The notes beneath the pieces were generated by a model. It made no database searches. It was given only the letters and a program-made list of their open reading frames with translations, and was not told the origin of the DNA. A program made the position numbers and the translations under genes. A stretch of 64,000 nt of DNA, from assembly GCA_016858145.1 (NCBI GenBank), contig JAEHOE010000024.1, forward strand, positions 558,001-622,000, in the 5' to 3' direction. Origin of the DNA: Edaphochlamys debaryana. Lineage: Eukaryota; Chlorophyta; Chlorophyceae; Chlamydomonadales. Every line of letters begins with the position of its first letter. The first letter of the stretch is position 1. Positions 22,527 through 35,400 of this stretch are shown one piece after another.

Positions 22527-23560
22527 TCACCGTCCATCAGTGCCCCAGCCCTCCCCAGCCGCGTAGATGTGGCTGCCGGTCTCCCGCTCCTTCAGGGCCT
22601 CAGCGATCTGTCGGAGGGATGAGCAGGAAGGGCCGAGCAGTTGCAGCGTCAGAGCTGGGAAAGAGCTAACGACGGTTTAGAGCAGGGTAACCGCAGCTTT
22701 GTAGCGCTCTCCGTTCGAGGCGGTCTTCTGGCATGCACCGCCGGCCTCCAGACCCCAAACTCCTCGGTCCCTGACAAGCCGCGGCCGCACCTCGTCGTGC
22801 ACTGACCCTTCCTGACCCACCAGGTCCCAAAGTTCCTACCCAGGCCCCTCCCCGCCGTGCAGCCATCCACGCGACACGCTGAAGTGCACTGGGTCCATCC
22901 CTGAGGCCTCCCCCCCCCGCTTGCTGCCATGCCCCTTGGCCTTCCGTCCCGGCCTTCCGTCCACCTTCTCTCCATATGCTGTGTGATAATGACACCCACA
23001 TCCGCCATTATCAACCGTACGAGACCCCCAGTCCCCCAAATCCACACGCCACATCGCCACATCGACACGAACTCGCACCTTCTTGGACTTGATGTAGTGC
23101 GTCTCCAGGTTGCGAGCCTGCTGCAGCTGCTCGATGGGCACCTTCTTCTTTGGCGGAGGGTCCACGTACTCGCTACGCACTGGGGGCACGCAAGGGTCAG
23201 GGGCGGGAGAAAAGGGGCCACGTCAGCCGCCTGCGCCTGGCCGCAAGCCCGGCCCTAGGGCGTGCCGGTGCTGGCCGGTGCTTCTCCGCATCCCTCAGGT
23301 GAACGGCCACTGCCTCTTTTTAAGGCACAGACAATATGTTTCCAGGACCCCAGCCCTGACATTGAATGCCGGGGCCGCCACACGCAGCGGTCAGTTGCCG
23401 ATGCCCCAGTGGTTGTCGAAGAAGTCTCTACACCCCGGTGGCCCCGGGCCCCCGCCGCACCTGTGGCATGCGTCCCCAGCATGTGGTCCTTCTTTCCGCT
23501 CACATCGAGACCAAACTGCTTCTTCGTCGTCCTTTGCGGGGCCTCCTCGCGGACAAACAT
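22527..23560 (-). CDS. Small conserved-looking protein, 93 aa, unrecognised
   Basis: Three exons with matching phases: 23560-23461, 23179-23079 and 22607-22527 (TGA), giving 93 residues. The start is the ATG at 23560 (MFVREEAPQRTTKKQFGLDV); the frame stays open upstream but with no further ATG. The second exon has YVDPPPKKKVPIEQLQQARN followed by ETHYIKSKK, and the last ends ETGSHIYAAGEGWGTDGR. It is basic and probably helical in the middle, with no signal peptide or membrane segment. The clean exon structure and a TGTAA signal support a real gene. I do not recognise the family. Confidence 0.65.
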
Positions 23561-24103
23561 GGCTGCCGAGGGGGCTCCGGAGAGGGGCCCTCTGTGTTTT
23601 GCCACGTGGGCCTCCCACCAAAGCTCCGAGTCCGCTCCCAGAGACCAGCTGCTACTAAAGGACGGGTCTGGGTTGTAAGGAAGGTGCCAGGGGACCTGGC
23701 TCAACGATGCCCTAAATGCTTTTGCCCGTCGCGCTGCCCCGGACTGCTTGTACAGGCTAAGAAGTACTTGGGTGATTGCTCAGTGAGCTGAGAGGCCAGG
23801 TGCTGCGTGCGAAGGTGCCTAGTTTTGCAATTGCGTCGAAGAGACCTCAGCTACAAGGGGAGAGTGCTTACGAAGCGAATTGGGTGTAAGCCTGTCGCGT
23901 GTGAGTAGGTAGGGGACAATTGTGTGCGCCAAGGCGCCCTGGGCCCTCGCGATGCACACAGCCCGATCCCGACGCCCGGTCGGCACTCCCGCCACGCCCC
24001 GCAAACTTGGTTGCACCGTGTAGAGCGTCCTCCACAGTCTAGCGCTTTGCCCGCGCCCGCACTTGCTCTCGAGCCTGCCTGCGATCGGTCTCGAAACACC
24101 GCG

Positions 24104-25163
24104 ATGGCCGCCCGTCAGCGCCTCGCCCGCGGCATCTGCAGACTGCTCCAGCAGCAGCAGCAATCCGTTTTGGGGGCCTCGAGCCAGCAACTGGCCGCCG
24201 CCGCGGTGTCGACGCTCACCCATCAAACCCATCAGCCGGCGCTGCTGCTTCGCACGGCCGCTCTCCTCTCTACTCGCTTCATCTCCACCAGCGCTCCTCG
24301 CCTGTCAGATCTGCCCAGCCTGCTGAAGGAGGAGCTGGAGTATGAGCGCAAGAACTATGCGCGACCGGAGCAGGTCGCGGGCGGCCCCCCCGCCCCCTTC
24401 AAGCTCACGGAGGCCCCGGGCGACACGCTGGTCACTCTGACCCGCACCTACAAGGGCGAGGAGATCAACGTCGATCTCCAGGTCAACAACCAGCCCTCGC
24501 CCGCTTATGACGATGCGGACGGCGAGGAGAACGTCAGCACTGTGGCATTCAATGTCTCGGTCGCCAAGGACGACAAGGTGCTGCTGTTTGAGTGCGAGAG
24601 CGACGGCAACTCCGTGAACATCAACCACGTTTCGCTGGAGCCCAAGGAGGGCCTGGGCTCGGAGTCCATGTACTCGGGTGGGTTGGGGGCTGCGGTTTCG
24701 GGGGTGCGTCGGGGCAACGTTAGGACCGCCGTGCGTGCCAGAACGCAGGTCGCTCCCTAGCTCCCGCTGCACCTGCCGCCACACTTGCATCCTCTGTGCC
24801 AGACTTTCAGCGCACCGGGATGACTCCCAGCCCACAGCGCCCAGCCCCAACGCAAGCTCCCCTACTCCCCCGCGCTCCGCCCCCCTCCATCTCTTTCCCC
24901 CAGCCCCCATGTCGACCAGCTGGACTTCGCGCTATAGACCATCCATCTCACACCCCTCCTTCCCTTCGCCCTCCTTGCCTCCAGGCCCCGTGTTTGACGA
25001 GCTGGACGACAACCTGCAGCGCCAGTTCGGGGCGTACCTGGAGGAGCGGGGCATCAGCGCCGACCTGGGCGAGTACCTGCGATTCCTCATCTACGACAAG
25101 GAGCAGCGCGAGTACCAGTCCTGGCTGGCGCAGGTGGAGGTCTTCGTGGGCGGAAAGCAGTGA
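24104..25163 (+). CDS. Mitochondrial p32/MAM33-family acidic matrix protein, 250 aa
   Basis: Two exons, 24104-24677 and 24985-25163 (TGA), joined in phase (YSG/PVFDELDD). Residues 1-65 are rich in Arg, Ala and Ser with almost no acid (MAARQRLARGICRLL ... LLSTRFISTSAPRL), a typical mitochondrial presequence. The mature part matches the p32/gC1qR/MAM33 fold: a helix LPSLLKEELEYERKNY, beta strands with FKLTEAPGDTLVTLTRTYKG and acidic loops (YDDADGEEN). The C-terminal pattern is FDELDDNLQRQFGAYLEERG, then LGEYLRFLIYDKEQREYQSW. Family members form doughnut trimers in the matrix and support mitochondrial translation or ribosome assembly. A TGTAA signal follows at 25606. Confidence 0.92.
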
Positions 25164-26447
25164 GCGGCCAGGCGATGAGGCGGGTCTGCGGTTCGCGGTG
25201 CGGCGCGTGGAGGGGTGCGACGCGCAGTGAGCGGCTGCAGCGATGGTGTGGAGGTGTGAATGGGCAGCAGCGGACGGGCAGCGGATGCGCTGGCGCGGCC
25301 TGGCGATGAGGCAGGTCTGTGGTGGTGGGCGCTGAGGGCTGCGGCGGTCGGAACGGGTGGTGAGGGCTATGGCGGGATCGGGACCGGCTTTGGGGCCGCA
25401 GCGGTGAGCGAATGCTCGGGCGGCCGGGCGGTGAGGCGGAGCGGCCTCCGAACGGGTTCGAGGCAGGGGTGCGAGCCCCTGCTGTGGAGCTGCGCTGCGG
25501 AGGGGGGCAGCGGCCGCCGGGCGGCTGAGCTGCCGGGCGGAGCCGGGGCGGGGAAGCGGCTGCGAGGGATGGCTGGGCTTGGGGCTGGCGGGGACTGCGG
25601 GGTCGTGTAAGGGTCATGACATCAGAACTGGCAGGAGGGAGCCGCGCTAGCGCACTGTGTCAGGTGGGGGCAAGTCCCACCGTCAGGGGCCGAAGATGCC
25701 TTGTGGAGCAGGGAGGGCGCACCGTCGCCGGCCAGGCGCGGAGCGGCGGAGGTATTCGCGGCTAGCTGCAAAGGCAAGCTGTGCGGAAGGGAGACGGCGG
25801 CGCAGGACGCAGGGCTGGGCTGGGCGGCCCGCCCTGTCAAGGGCTGGACATTGCACCCTACCCTGTAACCTGAAGAGCTGTGCAAAGCTGTTAGTTGGAC
25901 GGCGGCATGTACATCCCTCTTTGCCTCGCTCGGTCCTAAGCAACTGACCCATGGCATCTTGTGGCCGCTCGGGGGCAAGACCCTTCGGCGCCTCCACCTG
26001 GGGACTCCCTCACAGATGCAAGAAGGTGCAGCAGCCGCAGCGGGCTTCAAGCGCGGTCAGACTGTTGCTGCAAGACTTGTGCCACCATGCGCTTGTCCCC
26101 GCCTGGCCCGGGAGTCTCCAACGGCACGCATGCCCTACCTCCACGACCGCCTTTCGGCAACACCTTACGGTATACAGTCATACGCAAGCAAGCCTTCCGG
26201 CAAGATCCTGCCTCAAGCACAACGAATTTGTACGCACATCCTGCGGCGCATCCTGCGAATCCTGCGATCCTTCTGCGAGTCCAATACTGGTACAGCATGA
26301 CTAGGGCCCACTGCAGGGCCCACGGCTATGTACATACAATGCCTGGACCGAAGAGATCTCTCGGTGTGTCCTCCAACGCCCCCCACGCAACACACAGCCT
26401 GTATCTGTATGTACCGTACATGCGTAACCGGTGAAGGCCTGCAGGCA
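25164..26447. other. 3' flanks of convergent p32 and SET gene A
   Basis: The first ~440 bp is low-complexity GC-rich 3' UTR of the p32 gene. The remainder separates it from the end of gene A. No other coding signal was found, and no TGTAA was seen on the minus strand for gene A. Confidence 0.5.
25606..25610 (+). terminator. TGTAA poly(A) signal for p32 gene
   Basis: TGTAA lies 443 nt after the stop codon, at the end of a G-rich repetitive 3' UTR. A second TGTAA occurs at about 25863. Confidence 0.55.
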
Positions 26448-29400
26448 TCAACCGCTAATCCCTCCAGGGCCCGCGCTTTGCAGCAGCACCCCCGCTTGCA
26501 TCCCGCGCATTTGCGCGCTGTACCAGGCCTGCTGGTGGCCCTGCCACCATTCTGGCCCGTAATCCCGCAGCAGCTGCTCCCCGGGCCGGATGTCGCGCAG
26601 GGCCACCACCACCGGCAGAGTCAGGCCGCGGACGGACACGGGCACGACCTGGCGCGGGTGGGTGGGTCGGAAGAGGGGCAGGGAGGAGACTAAAGGTAAG
26701 TGGCAAGCAAGGAGCGGAAGGAGCGGATTGCAGCTTTGTAGCCTGATGCGCGTCCTGCCCCAGCCCCGCGTGCAGAGCCCCCGCTACCCACCGCGCAATT
26801 GGCGGCTCGTGCCGCGGCGCCGCCCTCGTCCCCCACGTCGTTGCCCTCCACCCAGCCCCGGGGCTCTCGCCGGGGGTCGTTGATGAGGGCCGCGAGGCTG
26901 CCGTACCCCAGCATCGACAGCTCCCAGCCGTCGGCGGAGCCTGCAGGGGTGCGGGAAGAGGAGGGCGGGAGTGAAGGGCTGCTCGTGAAAGCCAGGGAAA
27001 CGTCAGCTCCGCAGAAAGCCAGCTAGTGCTAAGGCACCCGGAGCGAGCGAGTGTCCCAGTAGCGTCCAGCCCTTGTCACGACTGGACGCAGCATTACCGG
27101 TCTTCAAGTGCTCCTCCGTGACGCTCACCTGGCATGGGAAAGCGAAGGGCACTCTCCAGCAGCTGCCAGGCGTAGCGACTCAGCACGTCCCCGCCCGCTG
27201 CTGCCCAAGCCTCCCCGGCGCCTCGTGACGCTCGAGCCGCCAGCTCCGCCTTCGCCTCATCATTCAGGACTCGAAACCCGCGGCTGTAGTGCCGCTGCGC
27301 CACGTCCTTCGGCATCACGTACCCGCCCATCACGCCAAACACGACACCCTTGCGCAGGGCTGCGGCGGCTAACAGCCCCGCGCCGCTGCGGCCCTCATCC
27401 CGGCCTGGCGCCAGGGAGCCCGGGCCCAGCTGCGGGATGCGAGCGGTCGCGAACAGCCCCGCGCCGCCGCCAGCATCGTCTTGTCGCGGCTCGACGATGG
27501 AAGGCAGCTGGGGCGCGTGTTCGGGCAGGGGCGCGTTGAAGGCGGCTGTGAGGCCCAAGAGGACAGCCAAGCTGTGTGCAACGACCACGTCTGGGATACC
27601 GACAGCTCTCAGGGCGGAAGAATCCAGGACCTTGACCTGCTCGCGCTCGGGTTCCGCGTCCTCCAGGCCCCCAGTCCAGCCCTCCGCCGCCAGCTGCTCC
27701 GCCAGCCTCGCCTCCCACGCCTCCATGGCGCTGCGTACCCCGGGCGCCAGCTCAGGGTGGAACGTCAGCCCGCACAGCCGCAGCTCGCCCGGCTGGAGGG
27801 CGGGAGGCGGGGCAACGGCATCACGCGACAGCGCGCAGCCCTGCAGGTGCGCCGCCGACAGCGAGGACGCCGGCAGGACCTCTCCCGCATCCACCGGCTG
27901 CGGCCCCTGCACGACCAGGGCTTGCTGCTGACTGCACGGGGGTTGCGGAAGGGCCGGAGCCTGTGGGAGCCCCTGCACCGCCAGCGGCTGAGGCGGCCCC
28001 TGGTGCGGCTGGTCATGCGTGGTAGTCCCTGCGCCGTCCGCAGCGCCGGCCTCGCTGTGCGCCCCAAGGTGCCCGGCCCCGGGACCGTCGTGCACCCCGC
28101 GGGGTGGCACGCCTTCCGCGACATCACCACCACCACCACCAGCAGCAGAAGGTGTGGGTCCGGCAGGTTGGGGCCGTGCCCGGGGCACCCTGAACAAGAC
28201 CACTCCCACAGCGTTCGGCTGTCCGCCGCCCCCGACCAGGCCCTGCTGCAGGGCCCCTGCAGCCGTTCCCGTCAGGGCCAGGGCGCCCGCGTTTGACGGC
28301 CCCCCGGGGCCTGCGGCCGGGGCGCTCGAGGCACCAGCCGCCAGCGGCGTGGGCCCCGGCCGCGAGCTTAGCAGGGCCGTCAGCACGTCCGCCATACCTG
28401 CCCGTTCGGCCTCGGGCCCAGACGGGCCCACGGCGGGTCCAGCGCTGGGCCCCTGGCCCGGGACCGCGTCCGCGGCGGGCGGGGGCGCGGCGATGGCCTC
28501 CGCCGCTGGCTGCCCCACAGCCTGCCGTACCTGCCGCACCTGCGCCTGCTGTTGCTCGTCCATAAGCCGCAGCAGCAGGGGCTGCGCGAGGCCCGGGACC
28601 GCCTGCGCCGCCGCGGCCCCCTGCGTGGGGGGCTGAGCTGCGTGCGTGTGCGCAGCACTGCTGCCCCCCGCTTGCGCCGCCGCCTGCTGCAGGGCCTCTG
28701 CGGCCGACGCCGGAAGCACCCCAGCGCCGGAGACCATCCGAACGGGCGCTCCCGCGCTTACTGGCATCTGCTGCAAAACCCCCTCCTCCGGGGAGATAGA
28801 TGGCCCAGGCCCGGGCGCTTGCGTCCCAGGCTGCTGGCTCCCGGCCCCCTCGTACCCCACGGCCGCACCCGCCGACGGCGCAGCGCCGACTCGTTGTGCT
28901 GGCGGCTGCGGGGGCATGTGGCCAGGGACGGGCTCCACGTGTGCTGCGCCCACGGGCGCGGTGACGACGGCAGGGGCTGGGGCTGGGCCCACGGCGGCGG
29001 GCCAGGCCATGGGGAACTGCGGAGTGAGCAGCTGCTGGGCTGCGAAGGGGTTCCCCATGGCTTGGAACCATGGTGCATGCCTCTGTAGCTCCATCTGCAG
29101 TTGGTGCCATTGCAGCATCTGCATAACCTCCCGCGGCTGCATCAGAGGAGGAGCAGGTGGCCAGAAGCCTCGCAATGGGAGCAGGACAGGGGCTTGGGCG
29201 CCCACGCCGTTGCTCCCGCTTCCCGGACCGAATGCCGTCCGCCCCGCCAGAGTCGGCTGCCTCTGGCGCCCTGCCCGCCCACCCGCCGGCTGCTCCGCGG
29301 GCTCGGCTCGGTCCTCGGCCGCTTGGACCGGCTCCTCCCCCGGCTGCGGCTGCTGCCCCTCATCCGCTGCCACGTCGGCTGCCACGTCTGCGCCGGTTTC

Positions 29401-32400
29401 GTCTTCGCTCGGCTGGTACTCACTCCCGCCGTCTTCCGACTGCTCGGACTCCTCCTCCTCCTCGTCACCGTCTCCTGAGCCCCCGGAAACGTCGCTGTCC
29501 GCTGTCCGGCCACCGCCGCCGCCGCCCCTCCGCATTCGATCCGTGGCCACTCGGGCAGCCTGGCGCTGTGGGAGCGCCGGGCACAGCGGGGCCGGGGCTG
29601 CGGGGCCCCTTGGCGCAGCCGCCGCCGGAGCCCCTTGGCGCAGCCGCTGCCGCTTGGGCGGCAAGGGGCCGGGCTCCGCATCCTCCATGGCCAGCTCGGC
29701 CCCACACGCAGCCACTTGTGGCGCGGCCTCTGCGGCAGGCGGCGCCCCAGGCCTTGTGTTCGACCCAGCCATTGCTGGGCCGGGCTGCGTCACCGCCGGC
29801 CCTGGAGGCGGATGTGTTCGCCGGGAGGAGGGGGAGAAGTGGTCCTCCGCGCCCACAGCGGCGAGCTGCCCATCCGCCGCGTTGGATCCTGCCGCGGCCT
29901 CCGCCGCAGGCGCCGCCGCAGGCTCTGCAAGTGGTCCCCGCTCCACCACTGCGTTCCCACCGGACATGGCCGGCTCATTCGCGCCCGCTACACCGTCGGG
30001 GACTCCGGGCTCCGCCGCAGGTCCGCCTGACCGCCAGACTCCGCCTGTGCTAGCACCCTCCGCCCCAGGCACAGCGGCGGGAACGCCTCGCTGCTCAGGC
30101 CCTGCTCCCGCCGACGACGGAAGCTGGAGCGAAAGCTCCCGGCCGCTCCCAGACGCCCCGCCGCCCAAACCGGCCGAATCCGGCCCTGCGCCTCCGAACG
30201 CTCCGTGCTCCGCCTGCGCCCCGCCGTTCGGTTTAACTGCCGGAGCCCCCGGTGGCTCCGTGCCCCCAGTGCCCCCAGCGCTGCTGCCTGCGGCCGCGCC
30301 CTCCTCCAGCAGAGGCTGGGAGCGGGTGGAGGCGAGGGCCGCGAGCGGGACGTCCTCGCTGTCTTGGGAGGCGGCGGCGTCAGGCGGCTCCAGCGGCGGC
30401 GGCGGCGGAGCGGCGCTGGGAGCCGTGCCGGCAGTCCGCTGGCGCTTCGGAGCTGGCGCGGCTTCCGCCGCCGCCGGTGCCTCCGCCGTCGCCGCTGCCG
30501 CTTGCCCCGCTGGGCCCACCGGTCCCGCCGTGGGGTACGTCCGCAGCAGGAACAGCGGGGCTCCCGCCCCCGCTCCGCCGCGCTTGGCCACAGCCCACTG
30601 CAGGTGCAGGCCCTGCAGCGACCAGCCCAGCGGGGTGATCGCATCCCGAACGGCGATGTGGATGGCCGCTGGGGTGTCGTTCCTCCAGTACCAGCGCCTC
30701 CGGGTGGCCAGCTCCATGCGCCCGGTAATCAGTGGACCCGAGGGCTCGTCGCCAGCCATAACCTGGAAGGCGAATGGCAAAATAATCTTACTCTTACTTC
30801 GTGTGTGTGTGTTGTCATTGGCAACTGTTAAAACCGCCCTTATCATGCCGTGCTTCCTGCGAGTGTTAGCCGGCCACCCTGCAAACGACTATCCAGCCCG
30901 GAAAGGAGCTAAACGGGGCGCCTGACGCACCTGCAACCGCACGGCGACGGAGGCTGCGTCATCCGCCAGCCCGGGCAAGAGCGCCTGCATGTTGGGCTGC
31001 GACACCGAGGGCGAGCTGTTGGTGTTGTACTTGGTGGGGCTGCTCCACCAACCGCCGATGGCCGCAACGCGCTTCGGAGCTGCAGCGGGCGCCTGGCCAG
31101 CACTCGCGCGGTCCTGCGCTTGCGCCTGCGCGGGACTGCTGGCCGGCGCACGCTTGGTCGGGGCGGGCTCCTCGGGGCGGGCTCCCTTGGCGGCGCCGGA
31201 ACCCGCGGCGGCGGCAGCGGCCTTGGTCTGCTGCAGGGCTGCGCGGGTGTCATTGCCGGGCGTGGCGGGCCCCAGCCCTCCTCCGCTGGACAGGCGTGCC
31301 CTCTTCGCCACGCTTGACTCGTCCCGCTGCCCCACGGCCCTGTCAGCTGCTGCGGATCCCTGGACTGTGCCGGTGCCACGGCCCGCGCCTTGCGTGGAGG
31401 CCACCGCACGGTCGACGGCGCCGCCAGCCCTCGCTGAGTCGAGGGTTTGGTGCCGGCCCACGGAAGCGGGCGGAGCGGCGGGGCCCCCGGCTGCGCAGGT
31501 GCGGCGTGTGGGGCGCTCGGACAGCAGACGCTCCAGCTCCTCATCGGGTAGGGCCACAGGGTCCCGTCGCTTGCGCTTGCCCGCTGCCGCCGTGCCTGCA
31601 CGTGCCGCAGCCGCGGCCGCCAGAGTCGGGGCTGCCGCCGTGGCGGCGCCTTGCGGGGGTGACGACCCCGCCAGTTTCAGGCGAATCCGGGGACGAGATC
31701 CGACGGCACCGGCGGGGCTTGGCGTGATCGCCGACACTGAAGCCGCCCTGCTGATGCTCTCCTGTCCCCCACCCCGCGCCTGGCCCCGCTGCTCCGGCCC
31801 CGCGCCGGGGTCCGGCACCAGCGCGGCAGATCGCAGCTGCGTCGCCGGCCCCGGCCGCTCGCCCGAGTCCCGAGTTGACGCCTCCGCTGCGGACCGCTGA
31901 ATGGCAGGCTGCTGCGGGGCGAGAGGCGCCGACTGCTTCCGTGGCATGCCAGGTGGCGGAGGGGCGGAGCGGGCCGGGTTGGGCTGCGCCGGCGTCGGCT
32001 GCAGCTCGGGGTGCAGGGTGAGGAAGTTCTCGACTGCCGCGCAGAGGAAGATGAACCAGCCCTGGGATAGGGCGGTGGGGGGAGCGAGCGGGGAGGCGTG
32101 TCAATCACCCCGGCCGCCTGCACCATCTGTCTATCAAGCGCATCCGTGCAGCTAGCCTCGGCGGAACAGGGGCCACACCCTGCCTGTCCGCCAACCGCTC
32201 CCGCCCTACCTGCAGCTTGTCGGCGCGTGGGTCGCTCAGCACTTTGCGCTGGGTCCAGTCGGGCCCCGGCAGCGACCGCATGCGCTCCGCCTGGCTCCGG
32301 CACGTGGGCACGGACTCGGGGGACACGTAGTCCACGGCGGTCTGCGGTAAAGGGGGTGCAAAGTGGGGAGGATGATCACTACATGAGCCGGGATCCTAAC

Positions 32401-35400
32401 GGGAGTACGTAGTGCAAACCGACCCTCGTCCGGCCCTCTCCCGGCCTCAGGACCGCGGCCCGGCCTGTGGTATCAGTCCCGGTAGCAGGAGTGTGGGAAT
32501 GGGGGTGCGCACCTTGCTGCAGGACTTGAGGTTGGAGACTTGGTGCCCGCATCCGGCGGGGACGAAGACGGCCTCGTGCTCGTACTGCTCAAAGTGCCAG
32601 CATGGCACCTGCGCAAGCGAAAGCCGGGCAATCAAGCAACCGTTAACCGCTACTCGAGCAGCACCACACCGGCTAGGGACACAGGCCATCTGCATGCATG
32701 CGTACGGCTAGTACGGCTCCCTCCGCGGTCACTAAGCGACTTCGCGTGCCACACTAAGGCACGCATGCGCAGAGAGAGAGTTGGCCAGCCATCCCTGCTC
32801 GTGTCCGTCCGTGCGCTCAGCTCATAAACGCCGCGAACGCAAGCGTGCTCACCCCCCGGGCCTTCAGTCGCTTCAGGTGCTCGGGTGGCAGGTAGAAGGC
32901 CTGGGAGTGGATGGGCTCGGCTGCCTGTGGGGTGGGAGGCAGAGAGGTCGGTTGCAGGGTGCGTGGGGGCAGGGTGGGATTGCGCAGAAGGGTGTGGCAA
33001 TGAGGCGAGCCGCTCGACGCGTACGACACGTAGCATGCGCAGCAGGCGTGGCGCAGGCTCCCGCAATGCCTGACGTCTGACGCGGTGCGCGGAACCATGG
33101 GTCGCCCGGGTCTCCACACGAGTCAAACCCACACTTGCCGCTTCGCAAACTCACCTCCTCGGGCAGCACCGGCCGGCCCTGGTGCTCAAACTCGTGGAAG
33201 ACCTCCCGCAGATAACTACATGCGCAGGAGTGGCGTAATGGGTTTGTGCGGAAGTCAGATGGGAGTATCATCGTCGGATACTGCCCAGCAGGCGCCTTGG
33301 ATGGGCAGGTCTAAGCCCTTCAGGTGGGCTCAAAGCAGAACGCACGCACGTACCTCTCCAGACCCTCGGTGGCCCCCTCCGGCCATACAGTCCACACCGC
33401 ACCGGCGCCACCGTATCTGCGCGCCACAGGGACAGAACAGGGTCTTACCAGACAGCTCAGGCACAAACGTCCCAGAACACATCCACGCACATACACGCCC
33501 CGGTGAAACACTGTTTGGCTGGCAAGCCAGTCCCGGTTGCACACTGGCTTGACCTCCCTGAAAGCCCCGAACCTACTCGGGAAGGTCCGGCAGCTGGTTC
33601 CCGCACCGCGCCACCACCGGGGGCGGCACCGGCTCGCCGTCCTTATGTGCCTGGGGTTGCACGTGGCAGCCGATGTTGACAGCATCTGCCATGTCCTTGT
33701 GCAGATTGGTGACGGAGCTTCCCTGCAGTTCGGGCCCACACGAGGTGGACTTGACAATTACCAGGCAGGTCGGAATCCGCAACGGGCATGCCCGCAAAAC
33801 ACCCCCATCAAATTACTCCCCTGGCACCGCAAGCGGCAACCCCACCACTTCCGCCACTCCCAGCTCCACATTTCAGCCTTGATGCTCCCTTCCTACAGTA
33901 GCCCGTCAGGCCCCGCCCGCCGTCGCCTCACCCCCGGGGTGCCGTACGCGATGTACGACTTGGGCCCCAGGTCGGGCTTGCTGACGCCGGGCAGCAATGA
34001 GGTGGCCAGGTTGGAGGGGCCGGTTTCCGGGTGAGTCAGCCAGGGGAGCGGCAGGCCGGCAACAAAGGCCTGCGCAGCAGGGGAAGGGAAGGATGGGAGA
34101 CGCGCAGTGCCCCGCCGGACCGTGGGGTAATACGCCGGCACATGCCTAGTGGGGCCTGGGGCCGGGGTACCGGATTGTGGACCTTGCAGCGCCGGCGGCA
34201 GGGAATGAGTGCCGAAAGGCAGCCCCATTAACCTGGTAGTGCTTGGGAAGCACCTGCCGGTAGTGCTTCGACGGCGGAAAGTCCTTGAGTTTGTAGAGCT
34301 TGGGCTGCCGTACGGGGTCGTACGGCTGCACACGGCAATGCAGTACAACATGGTTATACCTATTTGGAATGGCTCTCAGTGGCAACTGCAAGCACACGTG
34401 TCACACACCCGTTTGCAAGCCACACCTGTGTGCAGAGCTCAAAGAACCCGGCGATGTCCACGTCGACCTCCTTAAAGCCCTGGGCGCAGTCCAGCACCTT
34501 GAAGCTCGGAGCGTCCGCGCCTCCGCCCCCCGCCGCCTGGGGCGCCTCCCTGCGCAGAGGAACACAGTGTGGCATCAATCAGAAAGATACTGCCTCCTCG
34601 AGAAGCAAGCGAGCCAGCGACTTCGCTCACGCCTTGGCCTTTCTCGATTGGCGGCCCGCCGTGGCACCCTTGGCGTCCAGCGCCACGGACAGGGCCCTGC
34701 CCAGCGGCTCCTTGCCGCGGTTGGCCTTGGCCATGCCGGCTTCCACCGCCGCACGTAGCGCCTTGGACCAGTGTGGGCGATACGGGACGGTCGAGGCAAA
34801 CGTGAGGTCAATCAGCCTACGGAGCGCTTCGTTTGGGGGAAAATTGAGAGCCCAGCCCGTGCGGTTAAGGCCTAGGTTGCACCGGTGTTGACCCGGGCCG
34901 CTAGGGATAAAGCCGGCCGATCAAACCCACCTGCGGCTGCCATAGCTCCTTGTCGACGCAGCAGCCGCGCACGGCGTGTGGCTCCCCCATCCGCTTGCGC
35001 TGCAGCAAGAGCTGCGTGTACGCCACGAACTTGGGGTGGCTGGGCTGGAGGCAGCTGAAGTGCGGTGTGAAGATGTACCTGCATGGGGGCAAGGGCATCG
35101 AGGTTGACAAGGAAAAATCCTCAGGTGCACCTTCCTGCGGTTACGTACTTGAACGCATGCTCCCAGCCCACCTGGGTTCCTCAGCGCCGCCCCCCAGGGA
35201 GAAGTCCGCCAGCCGTACATCCTCCTTCGGCAGTACGTACCGCCCCCATGCCACCACGTGGCCTTCGGGCACCGCCTCGCCGGGGACGAAGGGCTTGAGG
35301 CCTGAGGTATATGGGCAGGAGAAAGGGGCAGGGGCACAAGGGTTTAAGCTTAGGGCATGCAGTACAGAGATAGGTTTGAGGGAAGCACGTGTTGACTTGA

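Noticed and set aside
23461..23704. Longer N-terminus for the 93-residue protein
   Set aside because: The frame is open upstream but begins only with a TTG; the first ATG is at 23560.
28646..30925. 759-residue plus-strand open frame
   Set aside because: It is antisense to the long Ala/Pro-rich exon of gene A. The minus-strand frame leads into conserved JmjC and SET exons in phase. GC-rich low-complexity sequence leaves long open frames on both strands.
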